Positions 1 through 7,653 of a stretch of DNA of 12,449 nucleotides are shown in pieces (the stretch's first letter is position 1; every line of letters begins with the position of its first letter). This stretch comes from an uncultured Ruminococcus sp. (GTDB taxonomy: Bacteria; Bacillota_A; Clostridia; Oscillospirales; Ruminococcaceae). The stretch covers positions 1 through 12,449 of the forward strand of contig CAMOXW010000092.1 of assembly GCA_946629405.1 (NCBI GenBank), in the 5' to 3' direction. Below the pieces are notes generated by a model. That model ran no database searches. It was not told the DNA's origin and saw only the letters and a program-made list of their open reading frames with translations. The position numbers and the translations under genes are program-made.

Positions 1-1212
1 ATGCTCGGATTCAGCTCCGCGAGCCTTGTTGAAGCCGTGGAGACCGGATATTGATGCGCCCATACATATTGTAGTATCAACGGCAAACAACGGCGCAACT
101 GCTCCGAGAGTGTAGCAGCCGATATCGCCCGATACGGTTATCTTGTTCTTGCTCAGGCAGTAGAAAAGTCCTCTGTGGGGACATCCCGGACACATTACCG
201 GCGGACGCATAGGGATAGTTTCCTCCAGCGCGGTGAAGTCCTTCTTCTCGCCGAGCAGCTTCTCTGCGATAGCGGACTGGTGTATCTCGCCTATATAGCC
301 GAATATTTCCTTGCCCTGAACGTTGTTTACGCCGATATTGCGGCAGTGTTCCTCGATTATTCCGTCAAGCTCCTCGATAACGTATATCTTCTCGTACCTT
401 GCAGCGAAGTCCTTTATGAGCTTCTCAGGAAGCGGGTTCACCATTCCGAGCTTCAGCACGGAAGCCTTTTCGCCGAGCGCCTCCTTGACATACTGGTAAG
501 CCGCGCCATTGGTGATAACGCCGAATTCAGCCTTGTCCGAGATCTCAACGCGGTTGAGAGGCGTAGTCTCAGCGTACTCGATGAGCTTCTTCGTGCGCTC
601 CTCAACGAAAACGTGGCGGGTCTTGGCATAGGCGGGCATCATAACGTACTTCTGAGCGTTCTTCTCGTAGGGCTTGAGTTCAAGCTCCTGCCTGTCCTCA
701 GTCTCGACGATGCTCTGTGAATGTGCAACTCTGGTGGACATCCTCACGATGAACGGTGCGTCGAACTGCTCCGAAAGCTCAAAGGCAAGCTTGACGAATT
801 CCTTGCACTCGCCTGAATCCGAGGGTTCGAGCATCGGCACCTTTGACGCGATAGCGTGGTGACGGCTGTCCTGCTCGTTCTGTGAGGAGTGCATACCCTG
901 ATCGTCTGCAACGGCAATGACCATGCCTGCGTTCACGCCGGTATAAGCTGCTGTATACAGCGGGTCAGCGGCAACGTTAAGTCCGACGTGCTTCATTCCG
1001 CAGAAGCTCCTTGCGCCTGCGATAGATGCGCCGAGAGCGGTCTCCATAGCGACCTTCTCATTGGGTGCCCACTCAGCGTAGACCTCATCGTACTTGGCGA
1101 CCTCCTCAGTTATCTCTGTGGAGGGAGTGCCGGGATAGCTCGATACTACGCGGCATCCTGCCTCATAGAGACCTCTTGCGAATGCCTCGTTGCCTAACAT
1201 CAATTTCTTCAT
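1..1212 (-). CDS. iorA: Indolepyruvate:ferredoxin oxidoreductase alpha subunit, 3' end cut by window edge
   Basis: IorA is the thiamine-diphosphate subunit that, with IorB, oxidatively decarboxylates aryl 2-oxoacids such as indolepyruvate to the acyl-CoA and passes electrons to ferredoxin in the cytoplasm. The 404 residues present begin MKKLMLGNEAFARGLYEAG and keep the family order: a pyrimidine-binding domain with the SYPGTPSTEI motif (residues 25-34) and the conserved glutamate of PNEK (residue 52), a middle domain, then the start of the diphosphate-binding domain with CPGCPHRGLF (341-350), GDIGCYTLG (362-370) and CMGASIS (383-389). The remainder, including the usual C-terminal [4Fe-4S] ferredoxin-like domain, lies beyond the left edge (full proteins are near 600 residues). 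The ATG has GAAAGGA about nine bases upstream. It follows the HAD phosphatase gene by 18 bases and is probably cotranscribed with it. iorB is expected just outside the window. Family assignment is firm; the exact 2-oxoacid is not read from sequence. Confidence 0.94.
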   Translation of the reverse strand, partial: MKKLMLGNEAFARGLYEAGCRVVSSYPGTPSTEITEEVAKYDEVYAEWAPNEKVAMETALGASIAGARSFCGMKHVGLNVAADPLYTAAYTGVNAGMVIAVADDQGMHSSQNEQDSRHHAIASKVPMLEPSDSGECKEFVKLAFELSEQFDAPFIVRMSTRVAHSQSIVETEDRQELELKPYEKNAQKYVMMPAYAKTRHVFVEERTKKLIEYAETTPLNRVEISDKAEFGVITNGAAYQYVKEALGEKASVLKLGMVNPLPEKLIKDFAARYEKIYVIEELDGIIEEHCRNIGVNNVQGKEIFGYIGEIHQSAIAEKLLGEKKDFTALEETIPMRPPVMCPGCPHRGLFYCLSKNKITVSGDIGCYTLGAVAPLFAVDTTICMGASISGLHGFNKARGAESEH

Positions 1213-1230
1213 TTTTCTGATTCCTTTCAA

Positions 1231-2070
1231 TTATGTAAAAATATTATGTTTGCTAAAATTTTGAGCCAGCCATTCAGCCACGCCGTCCTCAGTATTTGGC
1301 GGTGCAATGAAATCGGCTGCTGCCTTTAACTCGTCACGGGCGTTGGATACGGCTACCTTTACATCGGAAGCGCTGAACATTGACAGATCATTGAGATTGT
1401 CGCCGAATGCCACCACCCGGTCAAAGCCGTATTTTTCGCGGAGAAAACGTATACCATTCGCCTTTGATGCCCTGTGCGAGAAAATTTCGAGATACCACTC
1501 GCCGTTGTACACATCAAGGTAGAAGGCATGGTCAACTCCCGCTATCCTCTCGACCTCGAGCTTGACCGGCAGAAGCTCCTCGCGCGGTCCTGTGGTCGTG
1601 AAATAGACAGTGCTGCTGTCAGCGTGGTCTATAAGACGGTCGTACTGCACGAACGGCTTCTTATAGTCCTTCTTCCGCACCTCAGCAAAGCTCTGCATTA
1701 CCTTCGTTGTGAGCTCTGAGTAGCAGCAGGTCAGGATATCGTCCCTGATCCTGTACATGAAGCAGTGTACGCCGTGGCGCTCAAAGGCTCTCAGCACCTC
1801 AGCAGAAGCCTCCGGCGCTATGTATTCGCTCCGGATATAGCGCTTTTCCGAGGTATCGTACACGCTCACGCCGTTCATCAGCAGGCACGGCACATTCAGC
1901 CTCAGTCCCGATGTTATCGGAGCTGCTGAATAGACCGATCTTGCGGTAGCGAACGTGAAGTATACACCGCTGTCCGTAAGTGAATTTATTATGCCGGCAG
2001 TCCTCTCCGTGATCTCCGGCGCGGGGCTCAGGAGAGTTCCGTCGAGGTCGGATATAAAAAGTGTCTTCAC
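1231..2070 (-). CDS. Cof-type HAD-IIB sugar-phosphate/nucleotide phosphatase
   Basis: This is a 279-residue cytoplasmic phosphohydrolase of the haloacid dehalogenase superfamily, Cof/YidA-like subfamily, which hydrolyses small phosphorylated metabolites using an aspartyl-phosphate intermediate and Mg2+. Visible motifs are DLDGTLL (residues 8-14; nucleophile Asp8, acid/base Asp10), motif II threonine in FATARS (Thr42), motif III lysine in SHRASKANG (Lys203) and motif IV GDNLND (223-228). The large insert between motifs II and III is the type IIB cap. I place the start at a GTG at 2070 because a strong GGAGGTGA lies upstream (2083-2090), though its 12-base spacing is long. An in-frame GTG at 2109 would add 13 residues but has no ribosome site and sits at the predicted transcription start. 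The substrate cannot be inferred. It is the first gene of a probable two-gene unit with iorA; whether the phosphatase relates to 2-oxoacid metabolism is unknown. Confidence 0.9.
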   Translation of the reverse strand: MKTLFISDLDGTLLSPAPEITERTAGIINSLTDSGVYFTFATARSVYSAAPITSGLRLNVPCLLMNGVSVYDTSEKRYIRSEYIAPEASAEVLRAFERHGVHCFMYRIRDDILTCCYSELTTKVMQSFAEVRKKDYKKPFVQYDRLIDHADSSTVYFTTTGPREELLPVKLEVERIAGVDHAFYLDVYNGEWYLEIFSHRASKANGIRFLREKYGFDRVVAFGDNLNDLSMFSASDVKVAVSNARDELKAAADFIAPPNTEDGVAEWLAQNFSKHNIFT

Positions 2071-2115
2071 TTGAAAAAAGGTCACCTCCGGCAAAAAACA
2101 GATATTCACGTTATC

Positions 2116-2144
2116 ATTATACCATATCTGTTAAAAAAAGTGAA
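2116..2144 (-). promoter_or_regulatory. Vegetative (sigma-A type) promoter of the HAD-iorA unit
   Basis: On the minus strand a perfect TATAAT (2121-2116) is preceded, after 17 bases, by TTCACT (2144-2139), which matches four of six positions of the -35 consensus. The predicted start of transcription is near 2109, giving a leader of about 40 bases that contains the GGAGGTGA used for the GTG at 2070. This arrangement argues against the upstream GTG at 2109 as the start codon. Confidence 0.7.
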
Positions 2145-2184
2145 GAAATATTTTGCGTCCCATTGAAGATTTGTCGATTGTCAC
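2131..2184 (-). CDS. Possible 17-residue small protein or leader peptide
   Basis: A GTG-initiated ORF of 17 codons encodes VTIDKSSMGRKIFLHFF and ends in TAA. Its only real support is an unusually strong Shine-Dalgarno, GGGGGAGGT at 2199-2191, six bases before the GTG. It lies after the cellulase terminator and its 3' end overlaps the -35 element of the HAD promoter. I found no clear promoter directly upstream, so it would depend on readthrough or an unseen promoter. The peptide has a basic-hydrophobic tail but no recognisable family. It could equally be a decayed gene end or chance. Confidence 0.25.
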   Translation of the reverse strand: MTIDKSSMGRKIFLHFF

Positions 2185-2236
2185 TAAATTACCTCCCCCG
2201 TAATGTTGATACTGCCTAAATACTTTTTTAATTAAT

Positions 2237-2274
2237 AAAAAATGCAGCCACAAGGTATGTTCCTCATGGCTGCA
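2237..2274 (-). terminator. Strong intrinsic terminator of the GH5 lipoprotein gene
   Basis: Immediately after the cellulase stop codon the minus strand has TGCAGCCA pairing with TGGCTGCA (2274-2267 with 2250-2243). The stem is extended inward by two G-T wobbles and AGG/CCT around a six-base loop, and is followed by six T (2242-2237). This is a textbook Rho-independent terminator and isolates the cellulase unit from the HAD-iorA unit downstream. Confidence 0.9.
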
Positions 2275-2279
2275 CGTTA

Positions 2280-4358
2280 TCACTTCACAATGGCGTCTCT
2301 GAGCTCCTCCTCCCACGTCTTTGAAAGACGGTGGAATATTCCGAAGCTGCCTTCGCCCGAAAACACGTTGTTGTCCCAGACAAAGCACTTGATGCCGTTC
2401 GCCCTTGCAGACTGTATATAGTATTCGTAATACTGAGCCCGCACAGCATTGTCCGCTGCCGCAACACAGCCGAATTCTCCGATTATCACCGGCTGTCCCT
2501 TGTCGATGAACTTCGTCTTTATCTCCTTGAACTTCGCGTCAAGCTCTGCCTTCTCCGCATCGCCGAATGTAGTGCTCGTGCCGTCAGAGAACTTCCACGG
2601 CGCATAATAGTGCAGTGAGAGGATGATATTTCCGCCGCCCGAGGGTATCACCACATCGTTCATAGCAGCAGTTTCAGCCGATGCCGCATAGCTTGTCACG
2701 ATGAGCGTTCTGTCAGCATTTTTGCCGCCGGTCGCGCGTACTGCGTCAACGAAATCCTTCTCATACTTGTTCACCACCGCACGCTCCTGAGGAGTTCCGC
2801 CCATCCCCTCCTTATCACTGTCAACAGTCCTCGGCTCGTTCATGCCCTCAAAGAGCAGTCTGTCGCCGTATCCGCCGAACTGACGGGCTATCTGCGTCCA
2901 TATCTTCATCAGCTTCTCGCGGCACTTCTCATACTCACTGTCCGAGGGTGTGAACCAGATGTAGTCGTCATGGTGCATATTCAGTATAACGAACATTCCC
3001 TCGTCATAGGCATAGTCAACGACCTCCTGCACCCTCCTGAGCCAATCAGGGTCGATATCGGTGCCGTTTAGATGTTCTCCCCACGTTACAGGGATACGCA
3101 CTGCGTTGAATCCGGCTGCCTTGACCTCCTGTATCATCTGCTTTGTTGTCACAGGATTGCCCCACGCTGTCTCAGCTTCGCTCGCCCAGCTCTTGTATCC
3201 GTAGCATTCAAGCGAATTTCCGAGGTTCCAGCCGACCTTTATCTCAGAGGCTATCCTTGCAGCGCTCCTGAAATTGTTCTCGCTTACGCTATCCTCAGGC
3301 TCAGTGACCACCTCCGCTGGCGGTACATAGGCCTGTGCTGTGCCGTCACCCTGACTGTATTTCACAGTTACGGATTCAAGTACAGCTGAAGGCTGCTCAC
3401 TCCACCAGTATCCAAGCATTATCTCACCGTCCTGTGTACAATAGCTTTTCGCTTCTGCCGGAACGAACCATGTGAGCGAAAGCGCCGAGCTGTCCGTAAA
3501 TACCGCCGTATCGGGCGACTGATAGCTTCCCGCGGAAGAAGAATATCCGAATGCTCCGGTGAACTTCCTGAACCCGCCCGTTGAGCTTATGTTATATGTC
3601 ACAGCCTCCGGGATCGCGTTCTCCGGAAGGAAGTCAGCCGTCTTCACCTTTATGGTATTGTCACTGTCATTGTAGGAAACGCTCTTTTTTACCTCAAATG
3701 TCTTAGTACCGTCAACAGGCAGCTCACGGGTGCGGGTGAAGGTGCATATCGCCGCATCTAACCTGATGCTCGACGAATTTCCCCACCAGTAACCGAACAT
3801 CACGTCGCCCGAGGGCGAGATATAATCCCTGATATCCTGCGGTACATCCCACTTTATCTCGCCGTAGGTGCCCTGCGTGGAAGCGGTAAAGTCCGGTGAC
3901 TGATACCAGCCCTCCTTGCCCGCGGGGCATTCCTCCGCTACCGTGATTCCGCAGCCGCCCTTGTATGAGCCGATATTGCTGCCGTCGCCGGAGTATATAA
4001 CGAAGGTGAATGAGGATATCTTGTCGCCCTCCTCTATGAATTCGGCGAGGGGTATCTTTATTGTATTGCTGCCGTCAACACGCTGTACCACCGTATCAGC
4101 ATTATACTGTACCGCGCACTCGGCGGTGACAGTCTCTATAGGGCTGATGTGCTGTGTAACAGGCTCCGTCGCCTCTGTTACGGGCTCTGAGGCTGATGCA
4201 GCCGTTGTCTGTGAAGCTGACGTGCTTTCCTCACCTGAGGCGGACGAAGGCTCGGCATTCTTCACGGAGCTGCTGCTTTTGCTCTTGCTGCCGCAGCCGG
4301 AAGCACTCACAGCAAGAAGCGCTGCTGTAAGTGCAGCCGTTATCTTATTAAACTTCAT
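2280..4358 (-). CDS. Surface lipoprotein endo-beta-glucanase, GH5, with two N-terminal beta-sandwich-like modules
   Basis: This 692-residue secreted glycoside hydrolase is predicted to cut internal beta-1,4 links of cellulose or a related beta-glucan while lipid-anchored outside the cell membrane. Residues 1-21 are a lipoprotein signal ending ASG|C, so Cys22 would carry the lipid. Residues 23-70 form a Ser/Thr/Ala-rich tether. Two related modules follow (about 82-208 and 222-336), each with a YQSPD segment (152-156; 279-283) and a GYWW segment (189-192; 316-319), plausibly carbohydrate-binding. The catalytic domain (about 360-690) has VGWNLGNSLE, the acid/base glutamate in FEGMNEP (Glu508), HYY (His583) and the nucleophile in IIGEFG (Glu628), closest in style to GH5 subfamily 4. 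There is no dockerin. The ATG at 4358 is chosen because GGGAGGA precedes it and the signal peptide begins there; an upstream in-frame start at 4430 lies before the promoter. Substrate could be cellulose, xyloglucan, mixed-linkage glucan or mannan. Confidence 0.93.
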   Translation of the reverse strand: MKFNKITAALTAALLAVSASGCGSKSKSSSSVKNAEPSSASGEESTSASQTTAASASEPVTEATEPVTQHISPIETVTAECAVQYNADTVVQRVDGSNTIKIPLAEFIEEGDKISSFTFVIYSGDGSNIGSYKGGCGITVAEECPAGKEGWYQSPDFTASTQGTYGEIKWDVPQDIRDYISPSGDVMFGYWWGNSSSIRLDAAICTFTRTRELPVDGTKTFEVKKSVSYNDSDNTIKVKTADFLPENAIPEAVTYNISSTGGFRKFTGAFGYSSSAGSYQSPDTAVFTDSSALSLTWFVPAEAKSYCTQDGEIMLGYWWSEQPSAVLESVTVKYSQGDGTAQAYVPPAEVVTEPEDSVSENNFRSAARIASEIKVGWNLGNSLECYGYKSWASEAETAWGNPVTTKQMIQEVKAAGFNAVRIPVTWGEHLNGTDIDPDWLRRVQEVVDYAYDEGMFVILNMHHDDYIWFTPSDSEYEKCREKLMKIWTQIARQFGGYGDRLLFEGMNEPRTVDSDKEGMGGTPQERAVVNKYEKDFVDAVRATGGKNADRTLIVTSYAASAETAAMNDVVIPSGGGNIILSLHYYAPWKFSDGTSTTFGDAEKAELDAKFKEIKTKFIDKGQPVIIGEFGCVAAADNAVRAQYYEYYIQSARANGIKCFVWDNNVFSGEGSFGIFHRLSKTWEEELRDAIVK

Positions 4359-4392
4359 ATTTTCCTCCCATATATTCTTATTTAACGATACT

Positions 4393-4421
4393 ATTATAAC
4401 ATGAGAGAGCCGGAAATTCAA
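4393..4421 (-). promoter_or_regulatory. Vegetative promoter of the GH5 lipoprotein gene
   Basis: On the minus strand TATAAT (4398-4393) follows TTGAAT (4421-4416) with exactly 17 bases between, giving a predicted transcript start near 4386. The short leader contains GGGAGGA before the ATG at 4358. No obvious operator palindrome is seen next to it. Confidence 0.75.
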
Positions 4422-4542
4422 TACCTGCAAGCCGCTTACAAATGCTAATAATCTGTGGACTTGTCATATTTTTTATCATTGGAATACCTGTACACCTCAC
4501 TGAATATCATTATACAAAGTGTTTTTCAAGGAGGTCAATATT

Positions 4543-6096
4543 ATGGAACTTAAGATCAGCAAAGAGACCGTTCCCGCTTCCGTGAGGGTTTTCGAGGGCG
4601 TCCAGGAGCAGAGCGTGGAGCTCGACTACATCCTTCCGGACTACTACCCGGATATTTTCAGGCTCGTCCGCTATGAGGTATGCCCGGTCGTGACCGAGTG
4701 GTCACTGAGCGGCGACAAGCTGAGCTACGGGCTGCGCTGCGATATCAGGATACTCTACTGCGGCGAGGGGGACAGCGTACTGCGCTCCGTCACCCAGACC
4801 CAGAGCTTCCAGAAGATCATCGAGCTCGACCGCGACTGTGATGCCCCGGAGGTACGCCTCATCCCCAAGACAGATCATATCAACTGCCGTGCCGTCAACA
4901 AGCGCCGCCTCGACCTGCGCGGAGCTGTCTCCGTCAAGGCTTCCGTCTGCTGCGAGACCCGTCAGGAGGTCATCTCCGATGTTTCCGGTATGAATATACA
5001 GCTCCGCCGTGTTCCGGTGAGATATGCGTCAAAGAGGCTATCCGCCGACAAGCTCCTGCGTATCACCGAGGAAACAGAGCTCCCGCCCGCTCAGCCCGCT
5101 GTCACGAGCATAATAAGCTGCCGCTGCTCCGCCGGCGACTGCGAGAAAAAAATGATCTCCGGCAAGCTCCTTGCCAAGGGCGAAATAACCGTCGATCTGC
5201 TCTATTCCTGCGAACAGGACGGCTCAGGCACGGTCGAACCGCTGCGCTTCACCCTCCCCTACAGCCAGATAATTGATATCGACGGTCTCGATGATACCTA
5301 CGAATGCTCCGTCACTCCCGAGATCGTCACCTGCGACGTTTCCCCAGCCGCCGGAAAGAATGGCGACAACCGCATGATACGCTGCGAGGCTGAGCTGAGA
5401 CTGCTCTGCCGCGCTGTGAAAACAGCTTCCGTTATGGTCGGCACAGATGCCTACTCGACCGTTTATCCATGCGAGGTGTCGTTCTCAGAGATACGCGCAC
5501 GTCAGCTCCCTACCGTCTACGACGAAGGCTTCCGCCACACCGCGAAGCTCGCAGAGGGCGAGAGCGTTCCCGGAACGGTCTACTCGATGTGGTGTTCCCC
5601 AAAAAATATCAACACCCGCACCGGCGACGACGGTAGATCAGTCATCGTCAGCGGTATGCTAACTTACTCTATGGCCGCCCGGGACAGCTCAGGTATGATA
5701 TCTATGCCCGACAAGGATGAGACCTTCGAGGAAACTATCAGCATCGGCGACGACATCTCAGGCTCTGAAGTCTCGGCTGAAATCGCAGCAAGAGACGTTT
5801 CCTACAACATCTCCCCGGAGGGCGTGCTTACCGCGAAGGCTGATATTTCGGCTAAGATCTCCGTCACAGGCTCGTCTGCCATACGCGCTGTGAGCAGCAT
5901 CGAGGCGGATGGCTCTGTCAGAAAAACAAGGGACGGCGATTACGCGATAAAGCTGTATTTCGGCGTTCCGGACGAGGACGTCTGGGATATCGCCAAACGC
6001 TACAGCACAAGCGTGAAAGCGATCATGGAGGAAAATGAGCTTGACGGCGACAAGCTCCGCACAAGCGGTATGCTCATCATACCGATCGTAACGTGA
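4543..6096 (+). CDS. sipL: SipL-like spore coat morphogenetic protein (SPOCS/DUF3794 domains plus C-terminal LysM)
   Basis: This 517-residue protein has no signal peptide and is predicted to act in the mother cell during endospore formation. There SipL-type proteins bind SpoIVA and fix the basal coat layer to the forespore outer membrane. The N-terminal 100 residues (with ELDYILPDYYPDIFRLV, 27-43) and a second region around residues 205-275 resemble the SPOCS (DUF3794) fold. The C-terminal 45-50 residues, containing VWDIAKRYSTSVKAI and ending in MLIIPIVT, are a LysM domain. The ATG at 4543 is preceded by AAGGAGGT (4528-4535); an in-frame upstream start at 4519 would overlap no ribosome site and is rejected. 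spoIVA follows after 36 bases on the same strand, a strong contextual match because the C. difficile SipL LysM domain contacts SpoIVA. Other DUF3794-LysM proteins exist in Clostridia, so the symbol rests on architecture plus neighbour. Confidence 0.88.
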   Translation: MELKISKETVPASVRVFEGVQEQSVELDYILPDYYPDIFRLVRYEVCPVVTEWSLSGDKLSYGLRCDIRILYCGEGDSVLRSVTQTQSFQKIIELDRDCDAPEVRLIPKTDHINCRAVNKRRLDLRGAVSVKASVCCETRQEVISDVSGMNIQLRRVPVRYASKRLSADKLLRITEETELPPAQPAVTSIISCRCSAGDCEKKMISGKLLAKGEITVDLLYSCEQDGSGTVEPLRFTLPYSQIIDIDGLDDTYECSVTPEIVTCDVSPAAGKNGDNRMIRCEAELRLLCRAVKTASVMVGTDAYSTVYPCEVSFSEIRARQLPTVYDEGFRHTAKLAEGESVPGTVYSMWCSPKNINTRTGDDGRSVIVSGMLTYSMAARDSSGMISMPDKDETFEETISIGDDISGSEVSAEIAARDVSYNISPEGVLTAKADISAKISVTGSSAIRAVSSIEADGSVRKTRDGDYAIKLYFGVPDEDVWDIAKRYSTSVKAIMEENELDGDKLRTSGMLIIPIVT

Positions 6097-6132
6097 TACA
6101 CCGTCAAAAATAACGTAATACAGGGAGATAAT

Positions 6133-7608
6133 ATGGTTAAAGATATTTACAGCAATATCGCCGAGCGCACCGGCGGCGATATCTACATAGGGGTCGTCGG
6201 CCCCGTCCGCACCGGCAAATCTACCTTTATCAAGCGCTTCATGGAGACCCTCGTGATCCCCAATATCACCAGCGAATTCAAGCGTGAACGCGCCCTCGAT
6301 GAGCTTCCGCAGTCAGCTGCCGGAAAAACTATCATGACCACTGAGCCGAAGTTCATTCCCGAGGAAGCCGTCGAGGTCAGCCTCGGCGACGGAGCCGCAT
6401 TCAGCGTCCGCCTCATCGACTGCGTCGGATATATCGTTCCCAGCTCGCTCGGCTATATCGAAAACGAACAGCCCCGCATGGTCATGACCTCCTGGTTCGA
6501 TGAGGAGATACCCTTCAATATGGCTGCCGAGATCGGTACCCAGAAGGTCATCACCGACCACTCAACTATCGGGCTCGTTATAACCACAGACGGCTCTATT
6601 TCAGACATTCCACGCGCGGAGTACGAGGAGTGCGAGGAGCGCGTCATCCGTGAGCTCAGAGAGCTCGGCAAGCCCTTCGTCGTCATCATGAACACCGTTG
6701 ACCCTGCCTCGCCGGAGGCTCTGAGCCTTGCGGAAGAACTCACCGACCGCTACGACGCCAAGGTCATCCCTGTCAACTGCCTCGACCTCACCGAGGAGGA
6801 TATCCGCGGGATAATCCGTGAGATACTGTTCTCCTTCCCCATAAAGGAAATAAATATCCGCACGGCAAGATGGATAAATTCGCTCGAAAAGGGTCACTGG
6901 CTCCGCAGCGAGATACTCGGCTGCATACGCAGCGCAGCTAAGGATATCCGCCTCGTCAGGGAGGCTGCTGCCGCTGCCGGAGCTATTGCGGAATGCCCCC
7001 ATGTCGTCAGCGCCGCAGTAAGCTCTATCGACCTCGGAAAAGGCTCTGTCACGATAACTGCCGACCTCGACAGCGATCTGTTCTACCGTATCCTCGGCGA
7101 GGCTACCGGCATTGAGATCGAAAGCGAAAGCGACCTGATGCCCCTGCTCATGGAGCTCAATGACATCCGCCGCAAGTACCAGCGCATCGAGCCCGCACTC
7201 GCAGAGGTCGAGGCTACCGGCTACGGCATCGTCATGCCGGAGCTCGAGGAGCTTTCCCTCGATGAACCGAAAATTATCCGTCAGGGCGGAAAATACGGCG
7301 TAAAGCTCCGTGCCTCTGCACCCTCTATCCACCTGATGAAGGCTAATATCAACACCACTGTCAGCCCTATCGTCGGCACGGAACGACAGTCCGAGGAGCT
7401 TGTGATGTACCTCCTCGACGGCTTCGACGACGACCCCAAAAAGATCTGGGAATCCAATATCTTCGGGAAATCGCTGCATGAGCTCGTCAATGAGGGACTG
7501 CACAACAAGCTCTACAAAATGCCGGTAGAGGCGAGGATGAAGCTTCAGGAAACGCTCGAGCGCGTCATAAACGACGGCTGTTCGGGACTTATATGCTTTA
7601 TTCTTTAA
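6133..7608 (+). CDS. spoIVA: Stage IV sporulation protein A, coat basement-layer ATPase
   Basis: SpoIVA is a cytoskeleton-like ATPase of the TRAFAC class. It polymerises on the mother-cell face of the forespore membrane and is the platform for coat and cortex assembly. This copy has 491 residues, essentially the length of the Bacillus subtilis protein (492). The Walker A loop GPVRTGKST is at residues 23-31 (Lys29). The sensor threonines are in TIMTTEPKF (Thr69, Thr70) and the Walker B-like Asp96 is in RLIDCVGY, each one position lower than in B. subtilis. The C terminus CSGLICFIL matches the conserved end that in B. subtilis contacts SpoVM. GGGAGA lies seven bases before the ATG. The gene is 36 bases after sipL with no terminator or clear promoter between them, so the pair is probably one transcript, ended by the hairpin at 7616-7643. 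All key ATPase residues are intact, which argues for a working gene. Confidence 0.97.
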   Translation: MVKDIYSNIAERTGGDIYIGVVGPVRTGKSTFIKRFMETLVIPNITSEFKRERALDELPQSAAGKTIMTTEPKFIPEEAVEVSLGDGAAFSVRLIDCVGYIVPSSLGYIENEQPRMVMTSWFDEEIPFNMAAEIGTQKVITDHSTIGLVITTDGSISDIPRAEYEECEERVIRELRELGKPFVVIMNTVDPASPEALSLAEELTDRYDAKVIPVNCLDLTEEDIRGIIREILFSFPIKEINIRTARWINSLEKGHWLRSEILGCIRSAAKDIRLVREAAAAAGAIAECPHVVSAAVSSIDLGKGSVTITADLDSDLFYRILGEATGIEIESESDLMPLLMELNDIRRKYQRIEPALAEVEATGYGIVMPELEELSLDEPKIIRQGGKYGVKLRASAPSIHLMKANINTTVSPIVGTERQSEELVMYLLDGFDDDPKKIWESNIFGKSLHELVNEGLHNKLYKMPVEARMKLQETLERVINDGCSGLICFIL

Positions 7609-7615
7609 CGAAAAG

Positions 7616-7643
7616 GGAGTACCTTGCGGTACTCCTTTATTTG
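7616..7643 (+). terminator. Intrinsic terminator of sipL-spoIVA, possibly bidirectional
   Basis: GGAGTACC (7616-7623) pairs perfectly with GGTACTCC (7628-7635) around a TTGC loop, followed by TTTATTT. On the minus strand the loop reads GCAA, a stable GNRA tetraloop, and the stem is followed by CTTTT. It may therefore also end transcripts of the convergent zinc-ribbon gene, whose stop codon is only 11 bases away. Confidence 0.85.
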
Positions 7644-7653
7644 TAAATCCCAC

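Noticed and set aside
175..720. 181-codon plus-strand frame at the left end
   Set aside because: It lies opposite iorA, whose minus-strand translation is unmistakable across the whole interval.
3916..4404. 162-codon plus-strand frame opposite the cellulase N-terminus
   Set aside because: It is the antisense image of the Ser/Thr/Ala-rich linker and signal peptide, with low-complexity leucine runs and no ribosome site.
4359..4430. Upstream in-frame start that would extend the GH5 protein by 24 residues
   Set aside because: The extension lies partly upstream of the predicted transcript start, has no ribosome site, and would bury the lipoprotein signal peptide.
6601..7653. 350-codon open frame on the minus strand opposite spoIVA
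   Set aside because: It is antisense to a well-supported spoIVA and arises from its codon bias; it runs through the terminator and has no recognisable domain.
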